A stretch of 64,000 nt of DNA from Corynebacterium oculi (GCF_001412105.1 NZ_LKST01000004.1:328290-392289), one strand, 5' to 3'. Positions 46,562 through 57,189 are shown, counted from the stretch's first letter. Notes: generated by a model from the sequence alone, not told the origin. Made by a program: numbers and translations.

Positions 46562-47275
46562 TCAAAGATACGTCAAGGCCAGTTCCGGTTTATTGGTGGC
46601 TAGCATGTCTACCCCGCGGTCGCGCGCCCACGCCATGTCCTTCGGCTCGTCCACCGTCCACAGGTAGGTGGGCAGGGAGCGCGCGTGGATCAGTCCGGGG
46701 TGCTGGCGCGCCCGCTCGATGGACATTCCCAGCCCGGTGGGGGCACCCACCGTGGGGTCGCAGGGGTGCAGCAGGCGGTGCCAGGAGCGGCGCAGGTAGA
46801 TCCTGTCGATCTGCGGGGCCAGGGCATGCATTCTGCTTATCGACGCCCCCGCGAAGCTAATCACGTGGACGCGCGGGTCATCGAGCATTCCGTGGTAGGT
46901 CAGCCTGCGCACCAGTTGTTCCTCCAGCATGCGCCCGTAGCGCAGGGGGTGCTTGGTCTCTATGTAGAGGTGGTGAGGGTGCGGCTTGGACATCTCCAGC
47001 AGGTGATCCAGGGTGAGCACCCGCTGGGGGTGTTCCTCCGAGCCGAAGTCGAGGCGCTGCAATTGCGCCAGGGTGTGCACGGATACGCGGCCGCTGCCGG
47101 TGGATACTCGATCCAGGATGGGATCGTGAATGCACACCACCTCGCCGTCCTTGGTCAGGCGAATATCGCATTCCACCCCGTGAATGGGGAGGTCAAAGGA
47201 TTTTTCGTAGGCGATCGCCGTGGACTCCGGGTAGCGGGAGGAATAACCGCGGTGCGCGATGATTTTCACGCCCAC
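46562..47275 (-). CDS. glpQ: Glycerophosphodiester phosphodiesterase
   Basis: 237-residue cytosolic GDPD enzyme. It begins MGVKIIAHRGYSSRYPESTA (catalytic HR-G), then GVECDIRLTKDGEVVCIHD with the metal-binding Glu and Asp and second His, and LYIETKHP. It splits glycerophosphodiesters to glycerol 3-phosphate and alcohol. No signal peptide. The neighbourhood matches Rv3842c, and the same window codes for glycerol kinase and dehydrogenase. It is at the head of the pair with DUF5926. Confidence 0.92.
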   Translation of the reverse strand: MGVKIIAHRGYSSRYPESTAIAYEKSFDLPIHGVECDIRLTKDGEVVCIHDPILDRVSTGSGRVSVHTLAQLQRLDFGSEEHPQRVLTLDHLLEMSKPHPHHLYIETKHPLRYGRMLEEQLVRRLTYHGMLDDPRVHVISFAGASISRMHALAPQIDRIYLRRSWHRLLHPCDPTVGAPTGLGMSIERARQHPGLIHARSLPTYLWTVDEPKDMAWARDRGVDMLATNKPELALTYL

Positions 47276-47288
47276 AGGTTACGCCGCT

Positions 47289-48031
47289 TCACCGGGGTTC
47301 GCTGGGTGAGGTTGCCATCCAGTCGGCGTAGCGCACGGAAGAAAGGTGGGCGTGTTTGGGAGCAACAATGGCCCTGCCCGGAACCGCCGCGAACAGGCCG
47401 GCGGTGTGGTCGGTAACCACCGTGCGACCGTCCCGGCGATGGTTCAGAATGAGGCGGGCGAGTTCGTCGAGAGTAAATACCTCCGGCCCGGCCACGTTGA
47501 CCGTGCCACCACGCGGCTCCCCCACGGTGACCCGCGCGAGGAAATCCACTACCTCGGCGGCGGCTATCGGCTGCATGGGGGTGGCGGGCAGCCTGACGGT
47601 ATCGCCCTGGGTGGTCCACTCCATGATCCCCGGGATGAACTCCATGAACTGAGTGGCGCGGACGATGGTGAAGGGAACCCGGGAACGTTTTCCTCTTCCA
47701 CCTTGGCCCGGTAATAGCCCACATCGGGAACCTGATCTATGCCCACGATGGAAAGGAGAACAACGTGCCCCACCCCGGCCCGCTGCGCCGCATCGACCGT
47801 ATTGCGCATGGTGGTGCGGAAGAAATCCACGGCGCTCGCGTCCAACTGCGGGGCGTTGATGCTCACCACGGCAGCCTGCGTCCCGCGCAGCGCTTCCCCC
47901 AATCCCGCTCCGGTGAGGAGGTTTAGGCCGGTGGATCGGGAATGAGCCTCGGCCTCGTGGCCGTTTTCTTTCAGTTTTTCCACGAGCTTCGATCCAATGA
48001 ACCCCGTTCCGCCCAGAACCGCTACCTTCAT
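47289..48031 (-). pseudogene. NmrA-like SDR oxidoreductase gene with a frameshift
   Basis: Frame one gives MKVAVLGGTGFIGSKLVEKL (NAD(P)-binding GGTGFIGS), VVLLSIVGIDQVPDVGYYRA and KVEEENV; after a shift near 47688 another frame continues RVPFTIVRATQFMEFIPGIM through to PGRAIVAPKHAHLSSVRYADW. Joined, they make a normal 245-residue atypical short-chain dehydrogenase of the NmrA/TMR type, related to NAD(P)H-quinone-like reductases. One missing base restores the frame, so this may be a real pseudogene or a sequencing error. Precedes ldh on the same strand but by only 27 bases. Confidence 0.75.
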
Positions 48032-48057
48032 TGCTTTTCTCTCCTGCCCTGAATCCC

Positions 48058-49026
<969 letters not shown>

Positions 49027-49151
49027 TTATGCCCGTTTGATTGGGTTTCTGCCCGGTTTTTGCCTCCACCGAGACTCGGTGTGCCGCGAATAACACCACG
49101 CCGGGCCGCACGCCCTGCGAACCCTGCCTCGACGTGCGACGATCAGGAACC

Positions 49152-50897
49152 ATGACGTCGAGAGTCCTGGCGCGCCTGGGCACCCTGGTGGCCGATCTCA
49201 CCCCCGTCGTGCGCATGCGGCGGGGGCGACGCGCGCGCACGGCTCCCGCAGGCCTGCTGGGCGCGGAGATCGCTACGTGGTGGGCGCTCAGCCCCTCGCT
49301 GCTGCGCCACCCCTGGTGGGCCACGGCCGCGAACCTCACCTTCGCGCAGAGCGTCGGACACCTCTGCGGGACGGCGCTCTCCTGGGTAGCACGACGCACC
49401 CCGCGCCGCCCCGGCAGCTCAGCCGGCACGATTCCGCCAACAGCCCACTCCGTCCTCGCCCTCATCACCGCCGGGAGCGTGGCCCTGAGCCTGCGCCGGG
49501 GGCGTCAGCAGGCGGCCCTGCTCGGGGAGTCTGCCCGCAGGCTCCCACCCACGGCCGCGGGGATCGCCGCGGGAACCGCAGGCTACGGGCTGGTTCTGCT
49601 GTGCGCGGAGCTCACCCAACACGGCACCCGTGGTGCCGCCGCGCTGCTGCGCACGGCCCTGCCCCCGCGCCTGAGTTACGTCGCGGCCCTCACCGCCGTG
49701 GCGCTGGGTTGGACGTTCCTGTGGAACCGCGTGTTCTTCCATCGGCTTATCCATCGCCTTTCCCGGCGCGCCGAGGCCCTCAACCGCGCCACCCCCTCCT
49801 TCGCCCGCAGGCCGCAGGAGCAGCAGCGCTCCGGCTCGCCGCAGTCCTTGGAGCGCTGGGATCACCTCGGAGCGCAGGGGCGCATCAACGTCTCTAGCGG
49901 CCCGCGCCGCGCCGACATCGAGGAGGTCACCGGTTGCGCCGAAGCCCAGGAACCGATCCGCGTGTTCATCGGGCTGATTCCCGGCCGCAGCCTCGCGCAG
50001 GCCGCCCGGGCGGCGGTGGCGGAGTTGGAGCGCACCGGGGCGTTTGATCGCGAGGTCATCGTGATCACCCACCCCTCCGGCACGGGGTGGCTCCCGGATT
50101 ACTCCCTGGACTCGGTGGAGTTCCTCACCCGGGGCCGCTGCGCCACCGTGGCCGTGCAATACACCTACCTGCCCAGCGCGGTCAGCTATTACCAGGATCG
50201 CCACACCGCTCTCGACGCCGCCCGGCTTCTCGTACACGCGGTGCGCTCCCGAGCCATGCAGCACCCCCACCCACCGCACATATTCCTCAGCGGGGAATCC
50301 CTGGGGGCCTACGGCATGGCGGGGGTGTTTCCGCGCCTCAGTGAGCTCCTCGCGCTTACCGACGGCGCGGTGTTCTCCGGCCCACCGCGCAGCACCCCGC
50401 TGCTTTCTTGGGTTCGCGCGCGGCGTCAGCCCGATTCTCCCGAGCGCCTCCCGCTGCTTGACGGCGGCCGCCACCTGCGCGTCTGCGCCCACCCACAGCA
50501 CCTCGACCGCGACCACGCCGGGCGCCCCTACGCGCAGTCCTGGGAATTTCCGCGAATGGTCATCGCCCAGCACGCCTCCGATCCGATCGTGTGGTGGGAG
50601 CCATCGCTGTTGTATCGACGCCCCGACTGGCTGCGCGAGCCGGGATCGCGAGGCGTTCCCGCCCCGCCCGCGCAGCATAGCGACGTCCCCCACCGCATGA
50701 GGTGGGTTCCGCTCATTACCGGCTGGCAGGTGGGGATTGACATGCTGACCTGCACCAAGGCCCCCGGCAACCACGGGCATAATTACCATTCCGAGTTTGC
50801 GGCCTACTGGGCCGGGGTGCTTGGGGTGGAGGCCAGCCCGGAGCTGCTGCACCGCTGCGTGCGGTGGACGCGGCTCAACGGAAAACGGCGAGTTTAG
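49152..50897 (+). CDS. Large membrane alpha/beta hydrolase (DUF2319-type)
   Basis: 581-residue protein starting at ATG 49152 (MTSRVLARLGTLVADL). Four to five predicted membrane segments in the first 230 residues, then a soluble alpha/beta hydrolase-like domain with IRVFIGLIPGRSLAQAAR and the elbow FLSGESLGAYGMAGVF (Ser in GESLG) and the late His in CTKAPGNHGHNYHSEF. Both halves match the actinobacterial alpha/beta-hydrolase family with an N-terminal membrane domain. No substrate known. Divergent from ldh. Confidence 0.8.
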   Translation: MTSRVLARLGTLVADLTPVVRMRRGRRARTAPAGLLGAEIATWWALSPSLLRHPWWATAANLTFAQSVGHLCGTALSWVARRTPRRPGSSAGTIPPTAHSVLALITAGSVALSLRRGRQQAALLGESARRLPPTAAGIAAGTAGYGLVLLCAELTQHGTRGAAALLRTALPPRLSYVAALTAVALGWTFLWNRVFFHRLIHRLSRRAEALNRATPSFARRPQEQQRSGSPQSLERWDHLGAQGRINVSSGPRRADIEEVTGCAEAQEPIRVFIGLIPGRSLAQAARAAVAELERTGAFDREVIVITHPSGTGWLPDYSLDSVEFLTRGRCATVAVQYTYLPSAVSYYQDRHTALDAARLLVHAVRSRAMQHPHPPHIFLSGESLGAYGMAGVFPRLSELLALTDGAVFSGPPRSTPLLSWVRARRQPDSPERLPLLDGGRHLRVCAHPQHLDRDHAGRPYAQSWEFPRMVIAQHASDPIVWWEPSLLYRRPDWLREPGSRGVPAPPAQHSDVPHRMRWVPLITGWQVGIDMLTCTKAPGNHGHNYHSEFAAYWAGVLGVEASPELLHRCVRWTRLNGKRRV

Positions 50898-50907
50898 CCC
50901 ATCAAGC

Positions 50908-51561
50908 TTAACCGCAGGCAATGCCGGTGCCGTGATGCGGGCAATACCCACCGGGCACCTTGTGCAGGTATTGCTGGTGCTCCTCCTCGGCCAGGTAATA
51001 GGCCCCTGCGGGCGTGTCCGCCAGCGTGGACACCTCCGTGGTCACAGGCCCAAACCCAGCGCGAGCCAGCTTCTCCCCGTAGCCCCGCACCAGGGAACGG
51101 ATCGCGGCGGCATCCTCCTCGTTCTCGGCATAAAAGGCGGAGCGATACTGCGTGCCCACGTCGTTGCCCTGCCGGTACCCCTGGGTGGGGTCATGAGCCT
51201 CCAGGGCCGCCGTGATGATCCGCTCCAGGGAGATGACCTGTGGGTCAAAGACCACCTGCGCCACCTCGGTGTGGTTGGTGCGCCCCGTGCATACCTCCCG
51301 GTAGGTGGGGTTGGGGGTCACTCCCCCGGCGAAACCCACCGAGGTAGATTCCACGCCTTCCATCTGCCAGTACATCTTTTCCACTCCCCAGTAGCAGCCG
51401 ATTCCCACCAGGACGCTGCGCTGCCCCTCCCGCCACGGGCCGGTCAGGGGCGTGCCCAGCACGGCGTGGGGCTTCGGCTCGGCCAGGATCGGGGTGGTTC
51501 GGCCGGGCAGGGTCTCGCCGGGGGCGAGTAGTCCGGGCGTATTGCTAAAAAGCCAACCCAC
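50908..51561 (-). CDS. msrA: Peptide-methionine (S)-S-oxide reductase
   Basis: 217-residue repair enzyme that reduces methionine S-sulfoxide in proteins. I choose the GTG at 51561 (VGWLFSNTPGLLAPG) because AGAGG sits 7-8 bases before it; an ATG at 51612 is also in frame. The active site is GIGCYWGVEKMYWQ, where GCFWG is usual, so Phe is Tyr; GGVTPNPTYREVCTG, HTEVAQVVFDP and the C-terminal KVPGGYCPHHGTGIACG with recycling cysteines are also present. It is divergent from sodA, another oxidative stress gene. Confidence 0.92.
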   Translation of the reverse strand: MGWLFSNTPGLLAPGETLPGRTTPILAEPKPHAVLGTPLTGPWREGQRSVLVGIGCYWGVEKMYWQMEGVESTSVGFAGGVTPNPTYREVCTGRTNHTEVAQVVFDPQVISLERIITAALEAHDPTQGYRQGNDVGTQYRSAFYAENEEDAAAIRSLVRGYGEKLARAGFGPVTTEVSTLADTPAGAYYLAEEEHQQYLHKVPGGYCPHHGTGIACG

Positions 51562-51764
51562 GGGGTTACCTCTTTTCTTCGACTCACCGTGCTTCTTTTG
51601 TAGCGCAACCATCACTCCCGGCTGGTTATTCCGCCGCCTCTTAAGACGAATTAAGACGACGGACAACCTTGCAACCTGGAAGAAAGTTCCTATCATGGGG
51701 TGGCACACGGTGGTTCACTGTGATCCATCGCGCGACTGCACTTAGACGAAAGGACCTACCTCTC

Positions 51765-52367
51765 ATGGCTGTCTACGAACTTCCCGAGCTTAATTACGCC
51801 TACGAAGCCCTGGAGCCCCACATCTCCGCCGAGATCATGGAGCTGCACCACTCCAAGCACCACGCCACCTACGTGGCCGGCGCTAACGCCGCCCTGGAGG
51901 CCCTCGAAAAGGCCCGCGAGGAGGGCACCAACCCGGATCAGATCCGCGCCCTCTCCAAGAACCTGGCCTTCAACCTGGGCGGGCACACCAACCACTCCAT
52001 CTTCTGGAAGAACCTTTCCCCCAACGGCGGCGGCGAGCCCACCGGTGACCTGGCCGAGGCCATCAACCGGGACTTCGGTTCCTTTGAGAAGTTCAAGGAT
52101 CACTTCTCCTCCGCTGCCCTGGGCCTGCACGGCTCCGGCTGGGCCGTGCTGGGTTATGACCACATCGCGGGCCGCCTCGTGGTCGAGCAGCTCACCGACC
52201 AGCAGGGCAACGTTTCCGCCAACCTTACCCCGCTGCTCATGCTGGACATGTGGGAGCACGCCTTCTACCTCCAGTACAAGAACGTGAAGCCGGATTACGT
52301 CAAGGCCGTGTGGAACGTCTTTAACTGGGAGGACGTGGCCGAGCGCTTCGCCGCCGCACAGAAGTAA
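51765..52367 (+). CDS. sodA: Manganese/iron superoxide dismutase
   Basis: 200-residue enzyme that converts superoxide to hydrogen peroxide and oxygen. Start at 51765 ([20 protein letters not shown]). Metal ligands: first His in [13 protein letters not shown], second in [12 protein letters not shown], Asp and His in [16 protein letters not shown]. The GPNGGG-like segment reads [11 protein letters not shown]. Gln in the second domain typical of Mn enzymes cannot be confirmed without alignment. Followed by its own terminator at 52378. Confidence 0.96.
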   Translation: MAVYELPELNYAYEALEPHISAEIMELHHSKHHATYVAGANAALEALEKAREEGTNPDQIRALSKNLAFNLGGHTNHSIFWKNLSPNGGGEPTGDLAEAINRDFGSFEKFKDHFSSAALGLHGSGWAVLGYDHIAGRLVVEQLTDQQGNVSANLTPLLMLDMWEHAFYLQYKNVKPDYVKAVWNVFNWEDVAERFAAAQK

Positions 52368-52377
52368 CTCTTCCCCC

Positions 52378-52412
52378 ACGCCGCTCCCGCCTTTTCGGGG
52401 GCGGCGTTTTTT
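52378..52412 (+). terminator. Rho-independent terminator of sodA
   Basis: Twelve-base stem (52378-52389 with 52396-52407, one G-T pair) around CCTTTT, followed by a run of six T. It lies 11 bases after the sodA stop codon. Confidence 0.93.
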
Positions 52413-52418
52413 ATTCCC

Positions 52419-53006
52419 CTAACTGGACTGCTGCTGCTTTTTCCGCAGGAGATCCAACGCCACCACGCCACCGAGCACCGTAGCGTGTAATTCCTCCGTT
52501 AATCCGGGAGCAAACTCCAGGTGGTAGCGCGAGTGCCCCATGAACACCCGGCCCAGGCCGCCCCATTCGCGGTTCACCCGGCCTATCTCCTGCGCGTCTA
52601 CCACAAACTGGTAGTTGTAATCCCACACGCTCCCGTGCAGTTCCACCATGCGCCCGTCGGCCAGGTGCATGTCCGCACGCGAACGGAAGAAGCTCCACCG
52701 CTGCCGCAGGTGCGCCAGCGGGGTGCCGTCGGGATAGGCGAGGTTCATCGTGTCTCGGAAAAAGTTAACGGTGTCGCTCAGGTGAAGCACCGGAGTCTCG
52801 TCTACCTCGGCAATGAGGAGTTCCCGCGAGCCCATCATCATGCGGCTCATAAGGGAGCCGGAGGTGATGACCCGGCCCACGGCCTCGCCCTCGGTATCCA
52901 GAATGTCAAAGTCATTGCTCGCCCAGTTGGTCACCTGCTGCATGATGAGGTGGTCATAGTGCAGGAGGGAGGGGACGTCGGGAGTTTCAGCCATAACCCC
53001 GATCAT
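52419..53006 (-). CDS. Phospholipid scramblase-like (LURP-one-related) protein
   Basis: 195-residue soluble protein with beta-rich pattern typical of the tubby-like/scramblase family: YDHLIMQQVTNWASNDFDIL, LTVFF-less RDTMNLAYPDGTPLAHLRQR, and WDYNYQFVVDAQEIGRVNRE. The start at 53006 is favoured by GGGAG 7 bases before. Bacterial members are conserved but their function is unknown. Divergent from the membrane-cupredoxin gene at 53046 with a 39-base gap. Confidence 0.7.
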   Translation of the reverse strand: MIGVMAETPDVPSLLHYDHLIMQQVTNWASNDFDILDTEGEAVGRVITSGSLMSRMMMGSRELLIAEVDETPVLHLSDTVNFFRDTMNLAYPDGTPLAHLRQRWSFFRSRADMHLADGRMVELHGSVWDYNYQFVVDAQEIGRVNREWGGLGRVFMGHSRYHLEFAPGLTEELHATVLGGVVALDLLRKKQQQSS

Positions 53007-53045
53007 GCCGCATCTCCCACCTCTCCGCTGGCACTACGCCCTAGC

Positions 53046-54788
53046 ATGAGAATTATGACCGTGGCACAGGAATCTCCGGGGAAGAATCATCGCAGCTGGC
53101 ATCGCCGGGCTAGCAGACCCGTCACCATCTGGTTGGTCATCATCGTGCTCGTGGGGTTGAGCCATTCCGCTATCCCGGAGTACCGCTGGGTTCTTATTCA
53201 TACCTTCACCCTGGGTGCCGTGACCAATTCCATCGTGGTGTGGTCTCAATCCTTCACGGAGAAGTTCCTGCACCAACGCCTCCCCGATTCCGCCCGCCCC
53301 TGGCAACTGCGCAAGGTATGGCTGCTGAACCTCGGCATCGTGGGCGTCCTCGCCGGGCAGATAGCGGGTGTCCTTCCGCTCACCCACGCGGGGGCCGCGG
53401 TGGTGGCGCTCGCCCTGCTGTGGCACGCCTGCGCGCTCAGTGCCCAACTGCGCCGGGCTCTCCGCACGCAGCCCGATCGGGTGTACCGCCTTCTGCCCTC
53501 GGTGCTCGGCTACGTGGCTTCGGCGCTGTCCCTCACCGCCGGGGCGGTGATCGGCGCGCTGCTGGCCGCCGGGGCGAAGGACAGCCCGGACTCCTCGGCG
53601 GCCGCCGATCTCCACGACCGCCTGCTTCAGGCTCACCTGATCCTCAACGTTCTTGGCTTCCTCGGCCTGGCGGCCGCCGCCTCCCTCACGGTGTTCTTCC
53701 CCGCGATCTGGCGCAGCCGCCCCACCCCATCCTCGTGGTCGCGGGCGTGGCCCTGGGGCAGCCTGCTGCTGCACCTCGGCGGCCTCATCGCGGCCGTCGC
53801 CGGGGCGCTCGTGGGGAAACCGTGGCTCACCGGAGGGGCGCTGGTGGTCTACGCCCTGGGGTGGCTTCTCTCCTGCGTGGCGTGGGCACCCCTGGTCGCC
53901 CGCGCGGGGCTGCGCAAGGCCACGTATGGGTCCCTCTCCGTCACCGCGGCGGTGCTATGGCTACTGGGCTGCCTGCTGTGGTTTGCCGCCCAGGTTTTCC
54001 GCCACGGTTCCCAGGCGGCGCTGCCCACCACCGCGCTCCTGGTGGGATTTGGTGGGCAGTTGCTCATCGGCATGATGAGTTATCTCCTGCCCATCACCAT
54101 GCGCGTGCGTTCCGCCTGGGGGTTGCGCGAGACCTATCGCGGCGGCATGGTGCGCCTCACGCTCACCAACGGCGGGCTCATTCTGTGGCTGGTGGCCGAG
54201 TATTCCTGGCTGCGCGTGGGGGCCTCTGCGCTCGCGTTCTTAGGGCTGGTGGCTTTCCTACCGCTCATGGTGCGCGCGGTGCGAGCGCAAACGGGCTGCA
54301 CCGCCGCTACTGCGGACAACACCGACGCCCCTCGTCCAGAGATCCCCGACGCTCGCGGCTCCTCGGGCCAGGTGGCCCTGGGGGTCTCCCTCCTAGCGCT
54401 GCTGGTAGCCCTATGTGGCGGGCTGGACGGCCCGGGTGGCGCGACCCCGCCCCCGGCATCGGTCTCAGACACGGCATCAACCACGGCAGAAAAGAATGTC
54501 ACCAGGGTGAAGGTCACCGCGGGAGATATGGTTTTTGAACCCGCCAGCGTCACCGTGCCCTCGGGGAATCGCCTCATCATTGAGCTGCTCAACGGCGATT
54601 CCCAGGCGCACGATCTCAAGCTCACCAACGGGGCGCGCTCGGGGCGGCTCACCCCAGGAAAGACCACGGAGATTGATGCCGGGGTCATCACCGCCGATGT
54701 TCCCGGCTGGTGCACCATAGCGGGCCATCACGCCAAGGGCATGACCTTTGATGTGATCGTTGCCCCCGAGGCCCCGGCGGCCCCCTAA
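53046..54788 (+). CDS. Polytopic membrane protein with C-terminal cupredoxin domain
   Basis: 580 residues from ATG 53046, or 577 from 53055 (MTVAQESPGKN). About eleven to twelve membrane segments (residues 25-440), with HTFTLGAVTNSIVVWSQ and LLIGMMSYLLPITM resembling NnrS/heme-copper-oxidase-like helices and several His. A last membrane segment (GQVALGVSLLALLVALCGGL) is followed by a secreted cupredoxin domain (about 485-580) with type 1 copper ligands in SQAHDLKL and PGWCTIAGHHAKGM (His, Cys, His, Met). A role in copper or nitric oxide handling or electron transfer is possible, but not shown. Convergent with the nuclease gene, overlapping 4 bases. Confidence 0.75.
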   Translation: MRIMTVAQESPGKNHRSWHRRASRPVTIWLVIIVLVGLSHSAIPEYRWVLIHTFTLGAVTNSIVVWSQSFTEKFLHQRLPDSARPWQLRKVWLLNLGIVGVLAGQIAGVLPLTHAGAAVVALALLWHACALSAQLRRALRTQPDRVYRLLPSVLGYVASALSLTAGAVIGALLAAGAKDSPDSSAAADLHDRLLQAHLILNVLGFLGLAAAASLTVFFPAIWRSRPTPSSWSRAWPWGSLLLHLGGLIAAVAGALVGKPWLTGGALVVYALGWLLSCVAWAPLVARAGLRKATYGSLSVTAAVLWLLGCLLWFAAQVFRHGSQAALPTTALLVGFGGQLLIGMMSYLLPITMRVRSAWGLRETYRGGMVRLTLTNGGLILWLVAEYSWLRVGASALAFLGLVAFLPLMVRAVRAQTGCTAATADNTDAPRPEIPDARGSSGQVALGVSLLALLVALCGGLDGPGGATPPPASVSDTASTTAEKNVTRVKVTAGDMVFEPASVTVPSGNRLIIELLNGDSQAHDLKLTNGARSGRLTPGKTTEIDAGVITADVPGWCTIAGHHAKGMTFDVIVAPEAPAAP

Positions 54789-56311
54789 ACGGCCAGATCC
54801 TCCGCCCCCGGCGCGCCCCGGGTCAGCCAATCGCGCACGGCGGCGGTGGCAAGGCAATCGTCCTCGTTGTACCGCAGGAGCAGGCGGCGGGCTGCTTCTG
54901 CATCGCCCTCGTCGAGGCTCACCGCCACGCGGTAGGCATTCACGGATTCCTCTCCGTCAAAGCCCCGATCGCGCCAGGAGAATCCCGCCTGCGGGGCCAC
55001 CGTTTTCAGCCCCAACCCACAGGGCCCGGCCAGGGAGGCGGTCACGGAGTCAAACACATCCACCCATTCCTCGCTGCGGATGAAGTCGCGCACCTCCGCC
55101 TCCGTGGGCCCGCCCTTGAGCCTGCGTGCCGAGGAGCGCAGCCAGTGGTTTTCCCCGTGGCGGACGTAGCAATATACCCTCAGCGTCTGCCCCTGGGCGT
55201 GCGCCTGGGCGCGTCTTTCCATGAGACAACACCAGAAGTCCGCAAAGTTCCGGGCCTCCGCCTCCCCGCCCAGGGGCTCCCAGGTGACAAAGGGGCGGTA
55301 TTCCCGCCCGTCAAAGGTCCCCCAGAGGTAGGCCCCCTGGTCAAGGTATGCCTCCACGTCGATGTCTATTTCCACCTCCGCGCGCGGCGGGGGTGTCACC
55401 GAGGGGCGGCGCAGCACGGGAACGCCGCGCTGCCACGCGCCCGCCAGGGCGGAGGGCTCTCCGAGGTCAGCGCGGGCCAGCGCGGTGACCGTCTCTATCC
55501 CCCGGTCCCGGAAGCGTTGTGCGCGATCTCCGGGGAGGAAGAGGCTGAGGTCGTCTGCGGCGCGCAGCATGGGTTCGCAGTGCCGCCAGAACCGGCAGGA
55601 GGCGCATTCCTTGAGCCGGCGCGGGGCCGGAGGCGTGGGGGCCTCCAGGGCGTTGTCCACGGCGTGCTGGAAGGGGGCGGTGGGGGTGAGAAACACCCGG
55701 TGGCGATCCTGGCCGATGAGCGCGCCAAGGCCGCCGCCAAGCCCGTATTCCTGGAGCGCGCGGGCGGCCAGGGCCAGCCGGAAACTATCGGAGGAGTGAT
55801 ACTTCAGCGTGTATTCCTCCGGGTGCGGCTGGCTAAGCCCCAGCCGCCGGGTGGAGATCACCGGGGCGCGCGCACCTGGGTGGGGGCGCGCGACGCGATG
55901 GTTGCTCACCGCCACGGGCAGGTACGTGCCCTCGGGAAGCAGGGCCAGGATCTCCACCTCGGCCCGCCAGGCGATGCCTGCGTGCGTTCCCTCTAGCACC
56001 GCCCCCTCGATCAGCGTGGCCCCCTGCGCGAGCGCTTCTAGGGTATCGAGGTCCGCGTCCGGCTGAGTGGGGTCGATGCGGATGCGGGTGAAGCGGCGCA
56101 CCCGGGGGTCCCCTATGGCGGGACCAGTGGGAAGGAGGGCCGTCACCGCTTCCACGGCGGTGTGCTTACGACGCGCCCGGTGCCGCGAGGCTTCCGTGGG
56201 TGGGGTGCCGGGGAATCGGCGGCGCTGCACCTGTTTATAGCGGCACCCCTGGAGTTCCTGCGCCCTTATCGGGGCAATCCGTGACGGTTTTTCCACAATG
56301 CATAAGAGCAT
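54785..56311 (-). CDS. RecB-like nuclease, TM0106 family
   Basis: 508-residue protein. N-terminal PD-(D/E)XK-like part with the family pattern CRYKQVQRRRF near the start and an Fe-S-type cluster of Cys in LKECASCRFWRHC, then a C-terminal RNase H-like fold with EIDIDVEAYLDQGAYLWG and RYNEDDCLATAAVRDWL. This two-part layout is TM0106, annotated as RecB-like nuclease with RNase_H_2; the role is presumably DNA or RNA processing. The ATG at 56311 is the longest start. Confidence 0.85.
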   Translation of the reverse strand: MLLCIVEKPSRIAPIRAQELQGCRYKQVQRRRFPGTPPTEASRHRARRKHTAVEAVTALLPTGPAIGDPRVRRFTRIRIDPTQPDADLDTLEALAQGATLIEGAVLEGTHAGIAWRAEVEILALLPEGTYLPVAVSNHRVARPHPGARAPVISTRRLGLSQPHPEEYTLKYHSSDSFRLALAARALQEYGLGGGLGALIGQDRHRVFLTPTAPFQHAVDNALEAPTPPAPRRLKECASCRFWRHCEPMLRAADDLSLFLPGDRAQRFRDRGIETVTALARADLGEPSALAGAWQRGVPVLRRPSVTPPPRAEVEIDIDVEAYLDQGAYLWGTFDGREYRPFVTWEPLGGEAEARNFADFWCCLMERRAQAHAQGQTLRVYCYVRHGENHWLRSSARRLKGGPTEAEVRDFIRSEEWVDVFDSVTASLAGPCGLGLKTVAPQAGFSWRDRGFDGEESVNAYRVAVSLDEGDAEAARRLLLRYNEDDCLATAAVRDWLTRGAPGAEDLAV

Positions 56312-56390
56312 AAGACATGGGCGCGGGTAAGGTTGAGGCGACGAAGATACTGAAGATCACCACCAAACGACCGTGAAGGATCGCAGAACA

Positions 56391-57026
56391 ATGGGACTCC
56401 TCAAAAACTTGAGCAAGCGCCGCGCCCGTTCCAAGGCCCAGATCAAGGCCGCCAAGACCCGCGCCAAGGCCGAGGTGAAGGCCCAGGCCAAGGCCCGCCA
56501 GCGCCAGGCGAAGCTCCTGGCCAAGCAGGAAAAGGGGCTGCTGAAGGCCGAGCAGAAGGGATTGCAGGCCAAGCGCAAGCACGAGCGCAAGATGGCGGAG
56601 AATAAGCTGGCGCAGATTCAGGCGGGCAAGTTTAACGCGGATAACGTGAAGCGCTGGACAGGGGCCGCGCGCCTGCTCACGCCCATTCTCCTCCCGCTGG
56701 CGTACCGTGGCCTGACCGCACTGCGGGAACAGACGAATTCCGCCCAGGCCCGGCGGATGGGCGTCACCTCGGATCAAATGGCGCAATTCTCCGGCTATGG
56801 CGCGCCACTGAAAGCCCGTATTCATGGGATTAAGGAGTCGCTGAAGGATTCCGGGTTGCCCTCCGGTTTTGTCCGCGATGTGGAGGATCGCCTGGAAGAG
56901 CTTTCCGCCTCTCTAGACAACGCGGAGTACATGACGGAGGAACAACGCCGCCGTGCGCACACCAGTATCGCTAGGGACATCGATCAGGTGACCAACGAGA
57001 TTCAGGGCCGCCTCAAACAGCGCTAA
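56391..57026 (+). CDS. DUF6474-type basic coiled-coil protein
   Basis: 211 residues from ATG 56391 (MGLLKNLSKRRARSKAQIK). The first 80 residues are Lys/Ala/Arg/Gln-rich and helical (coiled-coil-like), then LLTPILLPLAYRGLTAL, a single likely membrane-associated stretch, and a C-terminal helical part ending TNEIQGRLKQR. Matches the DUF6474 family of mycolata, which is unassigned. The basic N-terminus could bind nucleic acid or phospholipid; no evidence. Confidence 0.72.
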   Translation: MGLLKNLSKRRARSKAQIKAAKTRAKAEVKAQAKARQRQAKLLAKQEKGLLKAEQKGLQAKRKHERKMAENKLAQIQAGKFNADNVKRWTGAARLLTPILLPLAYRGLTALREQTNSAQARRMGVTSDQMAQFSGYGAPLKARIHGIKESLKDSGLPSGFVRDVEDRLEELSASLDNAEYMTEEQRRRAHTSIARDIDQVTNEIQGRLKQR

Positions 57027-57092
57027 TGATTGCGTTTAGCGATATGTTTCTGGGTGGATAACTAATATTTTTCCGTTTGGCCCCTCACAACT

Positions 57093-57119
57093 ATGTACAT
57101 ACACACAATACGATGTACA
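57093..57119. promoter_or_regulatory. Direct repeat ATGTACA in the lsr2 promoter region
   Basis: ATGTACA at 57093-57099 and 57113-57119, 20 bases apart (about two helix turns), 70-97 bases before the lsr2 start codon. The first copy is within the 10-base palindrome TATGTACATA. Possible operator of a dimeric regulator, but not tied to a known consensus. Confidence 0.4.
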
Positions 57120-57189
57120 GTAGGAGCCACCAAGAGAAAATAGGCCGGAGGGAAGTACTCGCTCCGGCCAATCAACGGAGAGGTTATCC

